Shown piece by piece: positions 53,362 through 62,736 of a DNA stretch of 64,000 nucleotides (position 1 is the first letter of the stretch; each line of letters opens with the position of its first letter). This stretch comes from Xenorhabdus kozodoii (GTDB lineage: Bacteria > Pseudomonadota > Gammaproteobacteria > Enterobacterales > Enterobacteriaceae). The stretch is from contig NZ_NJCX01000003.1 in assembly GCF_002632875.1 (NCBI RefSeq), forward strand, positions 62,001 to 126,000, written 5' to 3'. The notes under the pieces were generated by a model. It did not search any database, was not told the origin of the DNA, and worked only from the letters and a program-made list of their open reading frames with translations. The position numbers were made by a program, and so were the translations under genes.

Positions 53362-55482
53362 CATTATCGCCAATTCCTTTTCCGATGGCACGCTTGGCTG
53401 TTCGATTGGAAATACCGGCAGAGAATTCAATAAACGCGAACCATAACCTTTGGTCAATAGCCGGTTGTCATAAATCACCACGTCACCATAACACTCATGG
53501 CTACGGATTAGCCTTCCTACTTGTTGGATCAAGTTAAAAGAGGCGTTGGGTAAGCTCTGTACTTCAAATGGATACCGGTTCAACGATTTCAGCCAGGCAC
53601 CTTCGGTAATAATCACCGGATTGGTCACGGGTGGAAAGGCGATTTTATGGATATGGACTTGGGAAAGATAATCACCTTTTAAATCCAATCCTTCTGCAAA
53701 TGACTGCAACCCAACCAGAACGCTGGCTTGCCCTGCATTAATACGTTGGCAGTGCGTTTCGACTAATCGATAACGCGGCTGATCACCTTGTACTAATAGC
53801 ATCAGCCGCAAGTCTGTCACGAAAGTCAGGAACCCTTCCATTGCACGTTGGCTGCTAAAAAGCACCAACATGCCCCGATGTTTCCCTTCCATGACCTGAG
53901 AGCGGAAATAGCGCGACATCTCCTCAAGATGCAGCATTTCCTTTTGAATAGTCGGTTCCTGCGTCATTTGCGGAATAACCAAACGCCCTTGTCGCACATG
54001 TTCAAAAGGTGATGACAGGCTAATAAAACGATCATCATGATCCTCATGCAGCCCGGTCAATTCCTGAATGCGGGAAAAACTATTCAATGAACGTAAGGTG
54101 GCCGATGTCACGACAATATGAGGGATCGCGCGCCATAGTAACTGGGTTAATTGTTCGCTGACCCGAATTCCCGCACAATGAAAGTAAAGGTGTGATTGGT
54201 TTTTCTCATCGCGTCGCGTTAACCATTTTGATATCGGCGCATGGGAAGACTCTTGTTGTGAAGCCAAACGCCACAGTCTTACCATGTTTTCAAAATAGCC
54301 CAATGTTCGACTGGTTTGCAAAATAGCACGATGCAATCGGACAATATCTTGTTTAGCCGTCTGATCACTCAAATCACTTAAAATCGCTTCTGCTAAGCCA
54401 CGTAATCCATCAGTGAGTTTAAATAATTGCTGGCAACACAACAGTAAACTCTCCGGCAACTTACCCAGCTCAAATAGGTATTCTTCCGCGTCACTACGCT
54501 CAGGCAATAGCGCCTGTGTTATCTCCGCCAATTCCTTAAAATATTCACGAATTGTTGCACAATGCGTCTGTAATCGAGGGATATTTGCCAAAGCGGGTGG
54601 TTTTGCCGGCCTAAATTGCACCAAATATTGCTCTACATGGCGGATAAAGGTGTCCAACTGACCATTAAGCTGGACTAAGGTAATTTCCCCTTCCACTTCC
54701 AGCGCATCCCTTGCCACCTCTGGGATATGGTGCCCTTCATCCAGCACTAACAGCAGATTTTTTGCTTCTGGTAAAACAGAGTCACTTTCCAGCGCAGCCA
54801 TCACCAAAGCGTGATTGGCAACGATAACATCGGCATCTTCAATTTCCCTGCGGGCAAGAAAAAATGGGCAGCGGTAGTAAAACTGGCAGTTGCGTGCCAG
54901 ACAGTTCATTTTGTCCGTGCTAATTTTTGTCCACAGCGGATCTGGCAGCGCCAGTTTATGGTGATCACGCAGGCCATCCCATGCAAACGTCGTATAATCA
55001 CTGCGCAATCGACGACATAATTCCCGCTCTTCACTATTGGTCACTTCTGTTTGATCTTCGACCAAAAACATCAAATCAATCTGTTCCCCTTCCGCAGCAC
55101 AAATCGCCTCCAAATTGCGCGGGCAGACATAACGCGCCCGGCCAAAAGCCCCCGTGAATTTCAAGTCAGGAATAATTTTACGTAACAGCGGCAAATCTTT
55201 GCTGTAGATTTGATCTTGTAGAGCAACATTGGCTGTACTGACCACCAATGGTTTCTGTTTTGCCCGGCTGATGGCAATCCCAGGGATCAGATATGACAAC
55301 GTCTTACCCACGCCCGTTGGGGCTTCTATCACCAAATGCCGCCCCCCTTCATCGGCCAACGTTTTGGCAACTTCTGCGATCATTTGACGTTGTGGCGCAC
55401 GTGGAATAAAACCATCAATATGGATAGATAATGATTTATACCACTGGCTAATCTGATTTTTTATTGAACTGGAAAGTGTCAT
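53350..55482 (-). CDS. dinG: ATP-dependent DNA helicase DinG
   Basis: XPD-like Fe-S helicase (710 aa; E. coli 716) that unwinds forked DNA, R-loops and G-quadruplexes. Walker A EAPTGVGKTLSYL, DEGH box in LVLDEGHHIPE, four Fe-S cysteines in RYVCPRN and NCLARNCQFYYRC, helicase motifs SATLRSLNSF and QQVGRLIRS. The C terminus is shorter than in E. coli, lacking the basic tail, and ends in the terminator. E. coli dinG is LexA-regulated; I found no clear LexA box in the 280 bp upstream. Confidence 0.95.
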   Translation of the reverse strand: MTLSSSIKNQISQWYKSLSIHIDGFIPRAPQRQMIAEVAKTLADEGGRHLVIEAPTGVGKTLSYLIPGIAISRAKQKPLVVSTANVALQDQIYSKDLPLLRKIIPDLKFTGAFGRARYVCPRNLEAICAAEGEQIDLMFLVEDQTEVTNSEERELCRRLRSDYTTFAWDGLRDHHKLALPDPLWTKISTDKMNCLARNCQFYYRCPFFLARREIEDADVIVANHALVMAALESDSVLPEAKNLLLVLDEGHHIPEVARDALEVEGEITLVQLNGQLDTFIRHVEQYLVQFRPAKPPALANIPRLQTHCATIREYFKELAEITQALLPERSDAEEYLFELGKLPESLLLCCQQLFKLTDGLRGLAEAILSDLSDQTAKQDIVRLHRAILQTSRTLGYFENMVRLWRLASQQESSHAPISKWLTRRDEKNQSHLYFHCAGIRVSEQLTQLLWRAIPHIVVTSATLRSLNSFSRIQELTGLHEDHDDRFISLSSPFEHVRQGRLVIPQMTQEPTIQKEMLHLEEMSRYFRSQVMEGKHRGMLVLFSSQRAMEGFLTFVTDLRLMLLVQGDQPRYRLVETHCQRINAGQASVLVGLQSFAEGLDLKGDYLSQVHIHKIAFPPVTNPVIITEGAWLKSLNRYPFEVQSLPNASFNLIQQVGRLIRSHECYGDVVIYDNRLLTKGYGSRLLNSLPVFPIEQPSVPSEKELAIMKKG

Positions 55483-55766
55483 TAATTTTGCTGCTTAAAA
55501 ATTGGAGGGCGATTTTTTATCATGCTTCTGTCTTTACGACTCAGGAACATACATGCAATTTGGCAAGGCATATTCTTGCATAGAACTATTCTAAAATCAG
55601 CTTTATATGTTTATTCCTGCGAAGCGGTTTCCAGCTTTTCTACTGTTAATAGAAGAAAATCGGTTATCGCTTGTCTGGCGTATAGAAGCCGATATACTTT
55701 TGGCTTTCTATCCTTTAGCCTTTTATGGCTGTGATGACTTTTCTTAAAACCTTATTGGATACAGAG
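55483..55766. other. Spacer between dinG and the small membrane protein gene
   Basis: No supported gene. A 70-codon ORF at 55522-55734 lacks a ribosome site and family resemblance. The divergent dinG and the sseA-side promoters are expected here. Confidence 0.4.
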
Positions 55767-55922
55767 ATGAAAAAAATCCTGCTCATTATCATCATATTAT
55801 TTTCTATCGGCTCAATTGGTGGGATCTTTCTGGCAGGGATGAATATCTATACCCGCTCAACCACACCAGTAGAAGAGCCACAACAGATTCAGCAGGAACA
55901 GACCCCAACAGGGCAACAATAA
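55767..55922 (+). CDS. Small single-pass membrane protein upstream of sseA
   Basis: Protein of 51 aa: lysines then a hydrophobic helix (ILLIIIILFSIGSIGGIFLAG), then a short periplasmic tail rich in Glu, Gln, Pro and Thr (EEPQQIQQEQTPTGQQ). The frame is open further upstream (GTG 55725, ATG 55734); ATG 55767 starts at the natural MKK. It ends 39 bp before sseA and may be cotranscribed. Not recognised. Confidence 0.6.
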   Translation: MKKILLIIIILFSIGSIGGIFLAGMNIYTRSTTPVEEPQQIQQEQTPTGQQ

Positions 55923-55961
55923 ATACGTTGGCTTGTCTTGCGACACCCGATGAGGAAGCTC

Positions 55962-56801
55962 ATGAAAAATGAATATTTTGTTAGTCCACAATGGCTAAAC
56001 GAACATCTCCATGATGAGAATGTCGTTGTCATTGATGCCAGTGCCCCAATGCCGACCCAATCCATTGATTATCACCAGCTCTGGTTAGAAAAACATATTC
56101 CCGGTGCCCAGTTTTTTGATCTGGATAAAGTCGCCAATCTGCAAACTAACCTGCCGCACATGCTGCCGGAGCCGGAAACTTTCTGCCAAGCGGTTAATAA
56201 AATGGGCATGAGTGAAAATCATCTGGTGGTGATTTACGATCAAGGCAATCTGTTTTCTGCCCCACGGGCATGGTGGACATTCAACATTTTTGGCGCTCGC
56301 CATATCCGCATTCTTGAAGGAGGATGGCAAGGCTGGCTGCAAGCCGGTTATGCAACCGAATCGGGTAAAGTGACCCGTTCCCCCCATGTTTTCAATATCC
56401 AGTTTACCCCTGAAAAAGTCTGTTCTCAGGCGCAGATCCTCGATGCTCTCCATCACAATGCCAGCGTGCAATTTGTTGATGCCAGGGCGGAAGAGCGCTT
56501 TCAGGCAAAAGTACCCGAACCCCGCCCAGGCCTGAGAATGGGGCACCTTCCCAATGCTAAAAATGTTCCGTGGACAGCATTGATTGATAATGGACGTTAT
56601 AAACCAGTAGAAGAAATTACGGCCATATTCCGCAAACAAGGTGTTGATTTAAATCAACCTATCATTAGCAGTTGTGGTTCTGGTATGACAGCCGCCGTTT
56701 TAATTCTGGGACTGGAGATGATTGGCCACAAAGAGGCAAGGTTATATGATGGCTCCTGGGCGGAATGGGGAGCCGATGATTCGCTTCCATTAGAAAAATA
56801 A
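55962..56801 (+). CDS. sseA: 3-mercaptopyruvate sulfurtransferase SseA
   Basis: Two-domain rhodanese (279 aa; E. coli 281) that moves sulfur from 3-mercaptopyruvate to thiols, making persulfide and contributing to H2S. The catalytic loop is CGSGMTA in the second domain; GHLPNAKNVPW and GARHIRILEGGWQGW are family segments. ATG 55962 has GAGGAAG upstream and matches the E. coli N terminus; the longer frame is not needed. Confidence 0.94.
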   Translation: MKNEYFVSPQWLNEHLHDENVVVIDASAPMPTQSIDYHQLWLEKHIPGAQFFDLDKVANLQTNLPHMLPEPETFCQAVNKMGMSENHLVVIYDQGNLFSAPRAWWTFNIFGARHIRILEGGWQGWLQAGYATESGKVTRSPHVFNIQFTPEKVCSQAQILDALHHNASVQFVDARAEERFQAKVPEPRPGLRMGHLPNAKNVPWTALIDNGRYKPVEEITAIFRKQGVDLNQPIISSCGSGMTAAVLILGLEMIGHKEARLYDGSWAEWGADDSLPLEK

Positions 56802-56843
56802 ATATTAAAAAAAAACAGTTTATTAGAAATAATCAATAGCAAC

Positions 56844-56884
56844 AAAGGGCAGCAAAATGACATGCCCTTTCTTGTTATTATCAT
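56844..56884 (+). terminator. sseA terminator
   Basis: AAAGGGCA / TGCCCTTT with a 21-base loop followed by CTTGTT, about 45 bp after the stop. Long loop lowers confidence. Confidence 0.55.
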
Positions 56885-56907
56885 AGGGAACCCAATCTTA
56901 AAAACAG

Positions 56908-56974
56908 ATATCCCCGTCGTCTTTCAAGTTGCCGCTTTGTTGGCTGCGCTGCATCTTTAAATCCATAGGGTATA
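56908..56974. repeat. Dispersed palindromic repeat, copy 3 (between sseA and yeaQ)
   Basis: Left end ATATCCCCGTCGTCTTTCAAG then TTGC; right end, reversed, TATACCCTATGGATTTAAAG then ATGC. A diverged member of the family at 39013 and 41945. Confidence 0.6.
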
Positions 56975-56984
56975 GACAAAATGA

Positions 56985-57233
56985 TCAGTTAGAAATTTTA
57001 TGGTATACAAAGAGAACAACCATAGCGCCAATAACGGCAATGGTGAAACTTCCTAAATCAAAGCCATCCACTTTTCCCATGCCAAGGAATGTACTTATGT
57101 ACCCACCGACGACGGCTCCCACCACCCCCAAAATCACTGTCATAATAATGCCACTGCTATTATTTCCTGGCATAATCCATTTAGCCAGAACTCCAGCAAT
57201 TAAACCAAAGATAATCCATGATAGGATACCCAT
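56985..57233 (-). CDS. yeaQ: GlsB/YeaQ/YmgE family stress membrane protein
   Basis: Protein of 82 aa (same length as E. coli YeaQ) with three glycine-rich helices: MGILSWIIFGLIAGVLAKW, ILGVVGAVVGGYIS, and FTIAVIGAMVVLFVYHKI. Transglycosylase-associated (UPF0410) family, induced by general stress in E. coli; mechanism unknown. GGAGG precedes the ATG. Confidence 0.9.
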   Translation of the reverse strand: MGILSWIIFGLIAGVLAKWIMPGNNSSGIIMTVILGVVGAVVGGYISTFLGMGKVDGFDLGSFTIAVIGAMVVLFVYHKISN

Positions 57234-57336
57234 ATACCACCTCCAAAATTGATTAGGTTATTGGTTCAATGACTCTTCTACCCCCTAAGTTAGACGCTGA
57301 CAAAAAGAATTGCAAATGGTAAAATCGTCATAGAAT

Positions 57337-57361
57337 GAGGGGCGACCGATGATCGCCCCTC
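57337..57361. terminator. Hairpin downstream of the Rhs gene
   Basis: GAGGGGCGA / TCGCCCCTC with a 7-base loop, 105 bp beyond the Rhs stop. No U-tract on either strand; probably a 3'-end structure of the Rhs transcript. Confidence 0.5.
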
Positions 57362-57465
57362 TGCAATAATTATGGTGGTCAGAATCGTACGCAAAAATAG
57401 ATAAATTCTTTTAAATAAAACGAAGTTCCTATTATTAAACCATTATATCAACTAAAGTCTATTGC

Positions 57466-58130
57466 CTAACTCCCCAGCCTTGGGATCATAACATCATTAA
57501 AAAATTGAAAGGCATTACGTCCGAATCGTATGTTATCAGGAAAATCCATACCCAAGGCCTGATCTATATTTGCAGTCCTGAATGCCTGGTACAACCACTC
57601 ATTTACACTAAAATAAGAAAAATTAGCACTCTCCCAGTTAATTTCCATATTTCTTATTGCGCCCAAATCAAATACAACTTTATGATACAGACTTAATGAC
57701 ACGGAAGAACGAAGAAAATTGACATCATTAACAATATTTCCCCCCATTAAATATTGGGTAGTGGATAAGTTATCACTGATAAAATGTAAATATAATTCTT
57801 CAAATTGTGAATTCGTGATATTTATTGGCACCCGCATCTGTATTATTCCCCCCTCCCTTACTTCAACGACATTATCAATAATTTTTATCGTGGAGTTTTC
57901 TTGTGGGATAAACATCGCCCTTCCCAAATCTTCCACCTCACCCCCAGCCAATCCTTGAGTCTCCAGCCCGACAGTATAGGCACCACTCCCTATGGGATTT
58001 TCAACTGGTGCAATCCTGTTCTCAGCGATAGCACGCCTGAACGCATTGACATAAGAGTTTCTCATGGGAACCCGTGATTCGCTTGCAATTCCAGAAGGGG
58101 AAGCAAAATTCATTCTCCTTGGCTCCCCGC
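57466..58130 (-). other. AT-rich variable tip of the Rhs gene
   Basis: The 3' end of the Rhs gene changes to AT-rich codons at about 58130, just after the Gly/Ala-rich membrane-like segment (roughly 58180-58470). The encoded tip begins near SGGEPRRMNFASPSG and ends MIPRLGS. Its segments SYVNAFRRAIAENRI, TNSQFEELYLHFIS and WLYQAFRTANIDQALGMDF look like mixed alpha/beta. No HxxxH, nuclease or ADP-ribosyltransferase signature seen. Confidence 0.7.
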
Positions 58131-61100
58131 CGCTATAGTGATAACTGGCCTCAAACGTTTCGCTAAATGCGGCCGGTCGTTGAGCCAGCCGTCGTAGGCC
58201 GGCAAAGGCGCCGGCGCCCATGCCCAGCACCCCGAATCCCAAAGAAACCCAGCCGAAGATGGCCGAAACACTGGGGTTACTATCTTCTGTCCCGGCACTG
58301 ACTATTCCTGTGACATCGGCCACCAGCCCCGCCAGGATGGCTGCATCCCCCGCCAATGATGCCCCGCCGGTAGGGATGGCCATCATCAGTCCCACGGTCA
58401 GCCCGATAACGCCCGCCACTATCCCCAACAAGTTGCCCAGGCTGAAATGCCCGGTCGGATCCAGGCGATTGATGGGATCACCGAGGCAATAGGCATACGG
58501 ATTCAGTCCCCCCGCGCCAAAGGGACTCAGGCTGTCGGGGGCATTAAACCGCATCAGCACCGGATTATACGCCCGATATCCACTGCCCAGATGATAGGCT
58601 CCTGCCACCGGATCAAAACGCTCGCTATTATACGCAGGGATATCCGGGTTGTGCTCCGTATCAGCTTGCTGTCCGTAAGGCGAATAGCGATAGCGGGTTT
58701 CATCGCCCTCGTCTGGGTGGCTGACCAGCACGCTATGCCCATCCGTACCCAGTAACTGCGCATGGCTACCCGTAATGGTGGCCGCGGCTTCTCCCTTAGC
58801 CCGCAATAAACGGGTTGCCGTGCCGCTTTCACGTAGAATTTCCGTCACGCGCGTCGCCCCCTGATAATACAGCTCTTGGGTCTTGTCAGTCCCCACCTGT
58901 TGGCGCACCAGACGATTAGCCGCGTCATAGCCATAGACACTGGTGGTGTCACTGAGCTGAACCACTGACAGCCGCCCCAGGGCATCATAAGTTAATTGGC
59001 GACCGGCCTCATCCTGTATCAGGCGGCCGGCCGCGTCATACGCCAGAGTGATAATGGCCGGATACCCTGGATGCGTATGGGTAATGCTGTGCAACTGGCA
59101 CGGATCGGACGAACCGTAGGCCAGCGTGGCCATATCACAGCTTCCATCGTCAAAGGTGGTGAGGCAGGTCAGGATATTCCCCAAACGATCATAGGTAAAA
59201 CACTGGTGGGTGAAACTCAACCCGTAGGCATCACGCGGGCATTCCACACCACTGCACGCATATTCCACCAGCCAAGCACGCGCCGGATCATAGAGATAGG
59301 TTTCCTTGCGTAACAGGCCGTCCTGCTGTGAACTGAGAGTGCGTGAGGCTATCTGATGCCGAACCGTATACGTCTGCGTTAAGGTCAGCGTATCCGTGGC
59401 GGTCTGGATATGGCGTTCTGTCTCACGCCCGAAATCATCAAAACTGCACGTGGTGGTTAAGGTCTTGTTATGCTGTTTATCGTGAACCGTCCACTGCTTA
59501 ATCCGGTTGGCGGCATCATAGGTCAATACAATATCGATATCCTCATCCCGCGCGGCAATCGGGCGGCCAAACTCATCAAAACGGATAGCGCAGGTTTTCC
59601 CCGTCACATCCTTGTAAGCCGTCAGTTGACCAGCCGGGGAATAGGTATAACCCGCCTGCCGTGCAGCCCCCGCCCCGGTATCGTCAAAACGGATCGTTTT
59701 TTGTTGCAAATGGCCGGAAGCGGAATAGGTCAGATTCTGGGTGACCTGCTGTACGGCACTGGCGGTGGTCATCGCCCCGGTTTTGGGATCGTAGGTCAGG
59801 CGCTGCTGGATTTCCCCGGCGTCCACCTGAGTCAGCGCATTACCCAGCCGCGGTTCATACTGATAATTCACCGTCTGGCCTCGCGGATCGGTGACCTGTT
59901 GGGGGTTTGGGGCTTCTCCCTGATAGGATGCGCGGTAAGTCCGCCCCCCACTGGTGATTAAAACCGGCCGATGTAAGCTGTCAAATTCACGGTTTCCCAG
60001 TACCACCCCATTCACCGCAATTTGTGTTACCAAGTTGCCGGTCGTGAACGGTGCATAGGATTTCTGGATAACCGTCCCGTCACTGTGACTGATAGTCGTC
60101 ACTCGCCCCAGCAAATCGTAGGTATACTCGGTTTTCTGCCCCAGAACATCAGTGGTGGCCCGTAAACGCCCCAGGCCATCATAGTCATTTTTTTTCTGGC
60201 AATAGGGAGTCGTGCCCTGGCTGTCATAAAGGGTGACCATGACCGGCCGGTGACCTTTATCAGACTCCACTGTACAGCGACTAAACGTCAGTCCTTCCGC
60301 CTGCCGCGTGATGTGCGCAGTCCGGGTCACGGGATCATAGTCGTACTGGATACTCTCGCCGGTATTGCAGATAACCCGGTGTAATCTACCCCAATCATCA
60401 TATTCAATCCGCTGGCTAGACTTAACCGGCACCACCGTGGGGGACGCGCCCGGAGGATTTTCCACAGGCAGCCAATCATAATAAGTTTGGGTTACCACCC
60501 GCCCCCAGCTGTCCTGCTCAGTGTCAGACATCAGGCGCCAGCCCTTATCTTCCTGCCCCTTTTCCTGTATGGCCAACTGATGAGGGTGTCCCTGCCCGTC
60601 AAAGCGAAGACGCACCTGGTTACCCCACGCATCGGTTTTTGTGGTCGTGACCACCCCTACCCCTTCAATGGCATAGGCATACTGTACCATTTGGGCATAG
60701 TCGGTTTCCGCATTACGGGTGTGGGTTAAGAGACGCCCCAGGTCATCATAGTCATAATGGGACGTGAGACCCTGGGTATCCACTTCATGCCATAACTGGC
60801 CGCTGACCTGCGATTGGGTACACTGGGTCGAGAGGCTGAGCTGGTCATGCCCAGTCCATTGGCCGCTTTGCACCAGCCCCCCTTCCTGAAGGGTATAGCT
60901 GAAAGTTTGCTGGCTGGTCCATTCGGCCTTGCTGACAACCGTTTCCCCTTCTGCAGGGATGGCATACACCGTCTCATCAATGCTGTGCAGCCGCCCATGG
61001 TCGCGGCAAGTCACGTCATTAATATAGTGGGCATGGCTTTGATGCAGCTTGACATCACCGGCTGAGCTTTGATGAAGCAACGAGCCAGTGCTATACCAGA

Positions 61101-62574
61101 TCTGGCGCGTACAGACCAGCGCCTGATCTGCGCCGGCGCCGGGGAGGGTCGGCAACGCCTCATACTGATACTCTATCCGGTGTACCGGTGCATCCTGATA
61201 GGGGTTTTCCGGCGAGACGTTGGCCGGGGTCACGGTTTTAGATTTGACAAAACGCACGAACCCGTGTGGTGAGGCCGGACAGACACCGGCTTCCCCCTCA
61301 GCCGGGTAGTAAACCCAGTCGGTGCGGGTGCCATCCGGCGCCACCTGCACGGTGGGGTTGCCCGCCGCATCAAACTCGGTTTGGATCACCTCCACAACGG
61401 TGTCATTAAAGCGGATGCTGGCCGTTTTCGGCAACTGGAACTGGGGCGGTTGGTCATCAAACGAACTGCCCACCTGCGCATAATAGTCGGTCGTATGTTC
61501 CCGCTGGCAACCATTCTGTTCCGTCGTTTCACTCACCAGCAGGTGGTATTTGTTGTAGCGACGGGTGATATGGCGCTGCGTTGTGCCATTGTCCCAGCTT
61601 TCGGTCGAACCATACCGGTAATCGCTCAGTACCCCGTAGAGAAAATCTTCATCCGGTTGCCAGCGCCCCTGCTCCCCGTAACCGAGAAAATTCGCCACGG
61701 TGTATTGATAGGTGCGCACAATATCGCTGCCGTCGCCGGGCGATTGCGTGTAGCGGGTGACATACGGCAGGGTGGATAACGGGGCGCCGGCAGGAAACCG
61801 GTGACCGTCAGGGTCATAAATCACCTGCTCTTTCAGCCCGGTCGGGGCGGTGATCTGGGTTAAAAACCGGCTGCCGATGTCATACCCCAGCGACCAGGCC
61901 AGCGCCTGGCCGGTGTGGGGGATTTTTTCCACCTGAACCACCGAGTCGTTTTCAAACCGCAGCCGGATGTCATAGGCTTCCGTTGTGTCCGGCCAGACCG
62001 TGAAACGGGTATAGCTGCCGTGCTCATAGTGCACCGTGAGCAACACTTTTCCCGTGTCATCCGTGATGGTCGTCAGGTTCAGCGCATCGCCGTCCTTTCC
62101 CGCCCAGTCCAGCGTCAGGCAATGGCCAAGGGGGGTAAACAGTTGGGTCGGCACCTTGAGGCGGTAGGCATTGTCCGGCCCGGTCAACACCTCCACCGTC
62201 CCCGACTTGTGGATCACCCGGTAGACATTCCGGGCGACGTCCTTTTCAAACCGCACCGCGTCCTGCTTGTACTGTTTCAGGTAGACACGGTCTGTATACT
62301 CCTCCACCTTATAGCGCTCGCCGGTTGAGAGGCTGAGCAGCCGTTGCTGGCTGTCATACTGGGTCAGCCCCAGGGAAAAGCCCCGGCCGAATCCCTGGTT
62401 GTCGGTATTGAGCGGGGAGTACGCCAGCGCCAGCGTCTGGGCGGGTCCAAGGTGATGACTGCCGGTTAGCCGGGCCACCAGCAGGGTGTACGTAAACAGT
62501 CCCGTCCGCGGGTCAACACTGCCCATGGCGGCACTCTGGAAATTGTGGGCGTGCGAGAAAAAGTCATTTTGCAT
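57466..62574 (-). CDS. Rhs/YD-repeat protein with unrecognised C-terminal tip (putative toxin)
   Basis: Protein of 1702 aa. The N terminus has no signal peptide and shows SVDPRTGLFTYTLLVARL and SPLNTDNQGFGRGFSLGLTQYD, the start typical of large Rhs proteins in Xenorhabdus, Photorhabdus and pseudomonads. The middle is a long run of YD repeats (for example YDDLGRLLTHTRN, YDLLGRVTTISHSDGT, YDALGRLSVVQLSDT) that fold into a hollow shell. The core ends with RFNAPDSLSPFGAGGLNPYAYCLGDP and NRLDPTGH at about residue 1370. A hydrophobic glycine-rich stretch follows (about 1372-1460), then a tip of about 240 residues with no motif I know. DNA of the shell is GC-rich, that of the tip AT-rich, the usual sign of tip swapping. 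AGAGG is 7 nt before the ATG. No immunity gene follows the tip. Confidence 0.9.
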   Translation of the reverse strand: MQNDFFSHAHNFQSAAMGSVDPRTGLFTYTLLVARLTGSHHLGPAQTLALAYSPLNTDNQGFGRGFSLGLTQYDSQQRLLSLSTGERYKVEEYTDRVYLKQYKQDAVRFEKDVARNVYRVIHKSGTVEVLTGPDNAYRLKVPTQLFTPLGHCLTLDWAGKDGDALNLTTITDDTGKVLLTVHYEHGSYTRFTVWPDTTEAYDIRLRFENDSVVQVEKIPHTGQALAWSLGYDIGSRFLTQITAPTGLKEQVIYDPDGHRFPAGAPLSTLPYVTRYTQSPGDGSDIVRTYQYTVANFLGYGEQGRWQPDEDFLYGVLSDYRYGSTESWDNGTTQRHITRRYNKYHLLVSETTEQNGCQREHTTDYYAQVGSSFDDQPPQFQLPKTASIRFNDTVVEVIQTEFDAAGNPTVQVAPDGTRTDWVYYPAEGEAGVCPASPHGFVRFVKSKTVTPANVSPENPYQDAPVHRIEYQYEALPTLPGAGADQALVCTRQIWYSTGSLLHQSSAGDVKLHQSHAHYINDVTCRDHGRLHSIDETVYAIPAEGETVVSKAEWTSQQTFSYTLQEGGLVQSGQWTGHDQLSLSTQCTQSQVSGQLWHEVDTQGLTSHYDYDDLGRLLTHTRNAETDYAQMVQYAYAIEGVGVVTTTKTDAWGNQVRLRFDGQGHPHQLAIQEKGQEDKGWRLMSDTEQDSWGRVVTQTYYDWLPVENPPGASPTVVPVKSSQRIEYDDWGRLHRVICNTGESIQYDYDPVTRTAHITRQAEGLTFSRCTVESDKGHRPVMVTLYDSQGTTPYCQKKNDYDGLGRLRATTDVLGQKTEYTYDLLGRVTTISHSDGTVIQKSYAPFTTGNLVTQIAVNGVVLGNREFDSLHRPVLITSGGRTYRASYQGEAPNPQQVTDPRGQTVNYQYEPRLGNALTQVDAGEIQQRLTYDPKTGAMTTASAVQQVTQNLTYSASGHLQQKTIRFDDTGAGAARQAGYTYSPAGQLTAYKDVTGKTCAIRFDEFGRPIAARDEDIDIVLTYDAANRIKQWTVHDKQHNKTLTTTCSFDDFGRETERHIQTATDTLTLTQTYTVRHQIASRTLSSQQDGLLRKETYLYDPARAWLVEYACSGVECPRDAYGLSFTHQCFTYDRLGNILTCLTTFDDGSCDMATLAYGSSDPCQLHSITHTHPGYPAIITLAYDAAGRLIQDEAGRQLTYDALGRLSVVQLSDTTSVYGYDAANRLVRQQVGTDKTQELYYQGATRVTEILRESGTATRLLRAKGEAAATITGSHAQLLGTDGHSVLVSHPDEGDETRYRYSPYGQQADTEHNPDIPAYNSERFDPVAGAYHLGSGYRAYNPVLMRFNAPDSLSPFGAGGLNPYAYCLGDPINRLDPTGHFSLGNLLGIVAGVIGLTVGLMMAIPTGGASLAGDAAILAGLVADVTGIVSAGTEDSNPSVSAIFGWVSLGFGVLGMGAGAFAGLRRLAQRPAAFSETFEASYHYSGGEPRRMNFASPSGIASESRVPMRNSYVNAFRRAIAENRIAPVENPIGSGAYTVGLETQGLAGGEVEDLGRAMFIPQENSTIKIIDNVVEVREGGIIQMRVPINITNSQFEELYLHFISDNLSTTQYLMGGNIVNDVNFLRSSVSLSLYHKVVFDLGAIRNMEINWESANFSYFSVNEWLYQAFRTANIDQALGMDFPDNIRFGRNAFQFFNDVMIPRLGS

Positions 62575-62736
62575 TTGGGTGCCTCTCTTTTATTTATTTT
62601 GATTTGATGAAAAAAATGATTTTTCTTATTTCAGAACCCGAAGATGCACAAAAACACACTGCGACACCTGACAAAAATATTAGATAGAACATAAGCGCCC
62701 TCGTTTTTTCAACCGTCGCCATGTCAGACTCATTAT

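Noticed and set aside
53350-55482. YoaA instead of DinG
   Set aside because: Length of 710 aa and detailed wording (FIPRAPQRQMIAEVAKTL, LDLKGDYLSQVHIHKIAFPP) fit DinG; YoaA is about 636 aa.
55483-55600. LexA box for dinG
   Set aside because: Searched for CTGT-N8-ACAG upstream of dinG; the nearest, CTGTCTTTACGACTCAG, lacks the right half-site.
55522-55734. 70-codon ORF between dinG and the small membrane protein gene
   Set aside because: No ribosome site, odd composition, covers the probable promoter region.
61915-62328. Several ORFs of 80-160 codons on the plus strand across the Rhs gene
   Set aside because: GC-rich repetitive coding DNA leaves the opposite strand open by chance; none has start signals or plausible domains.
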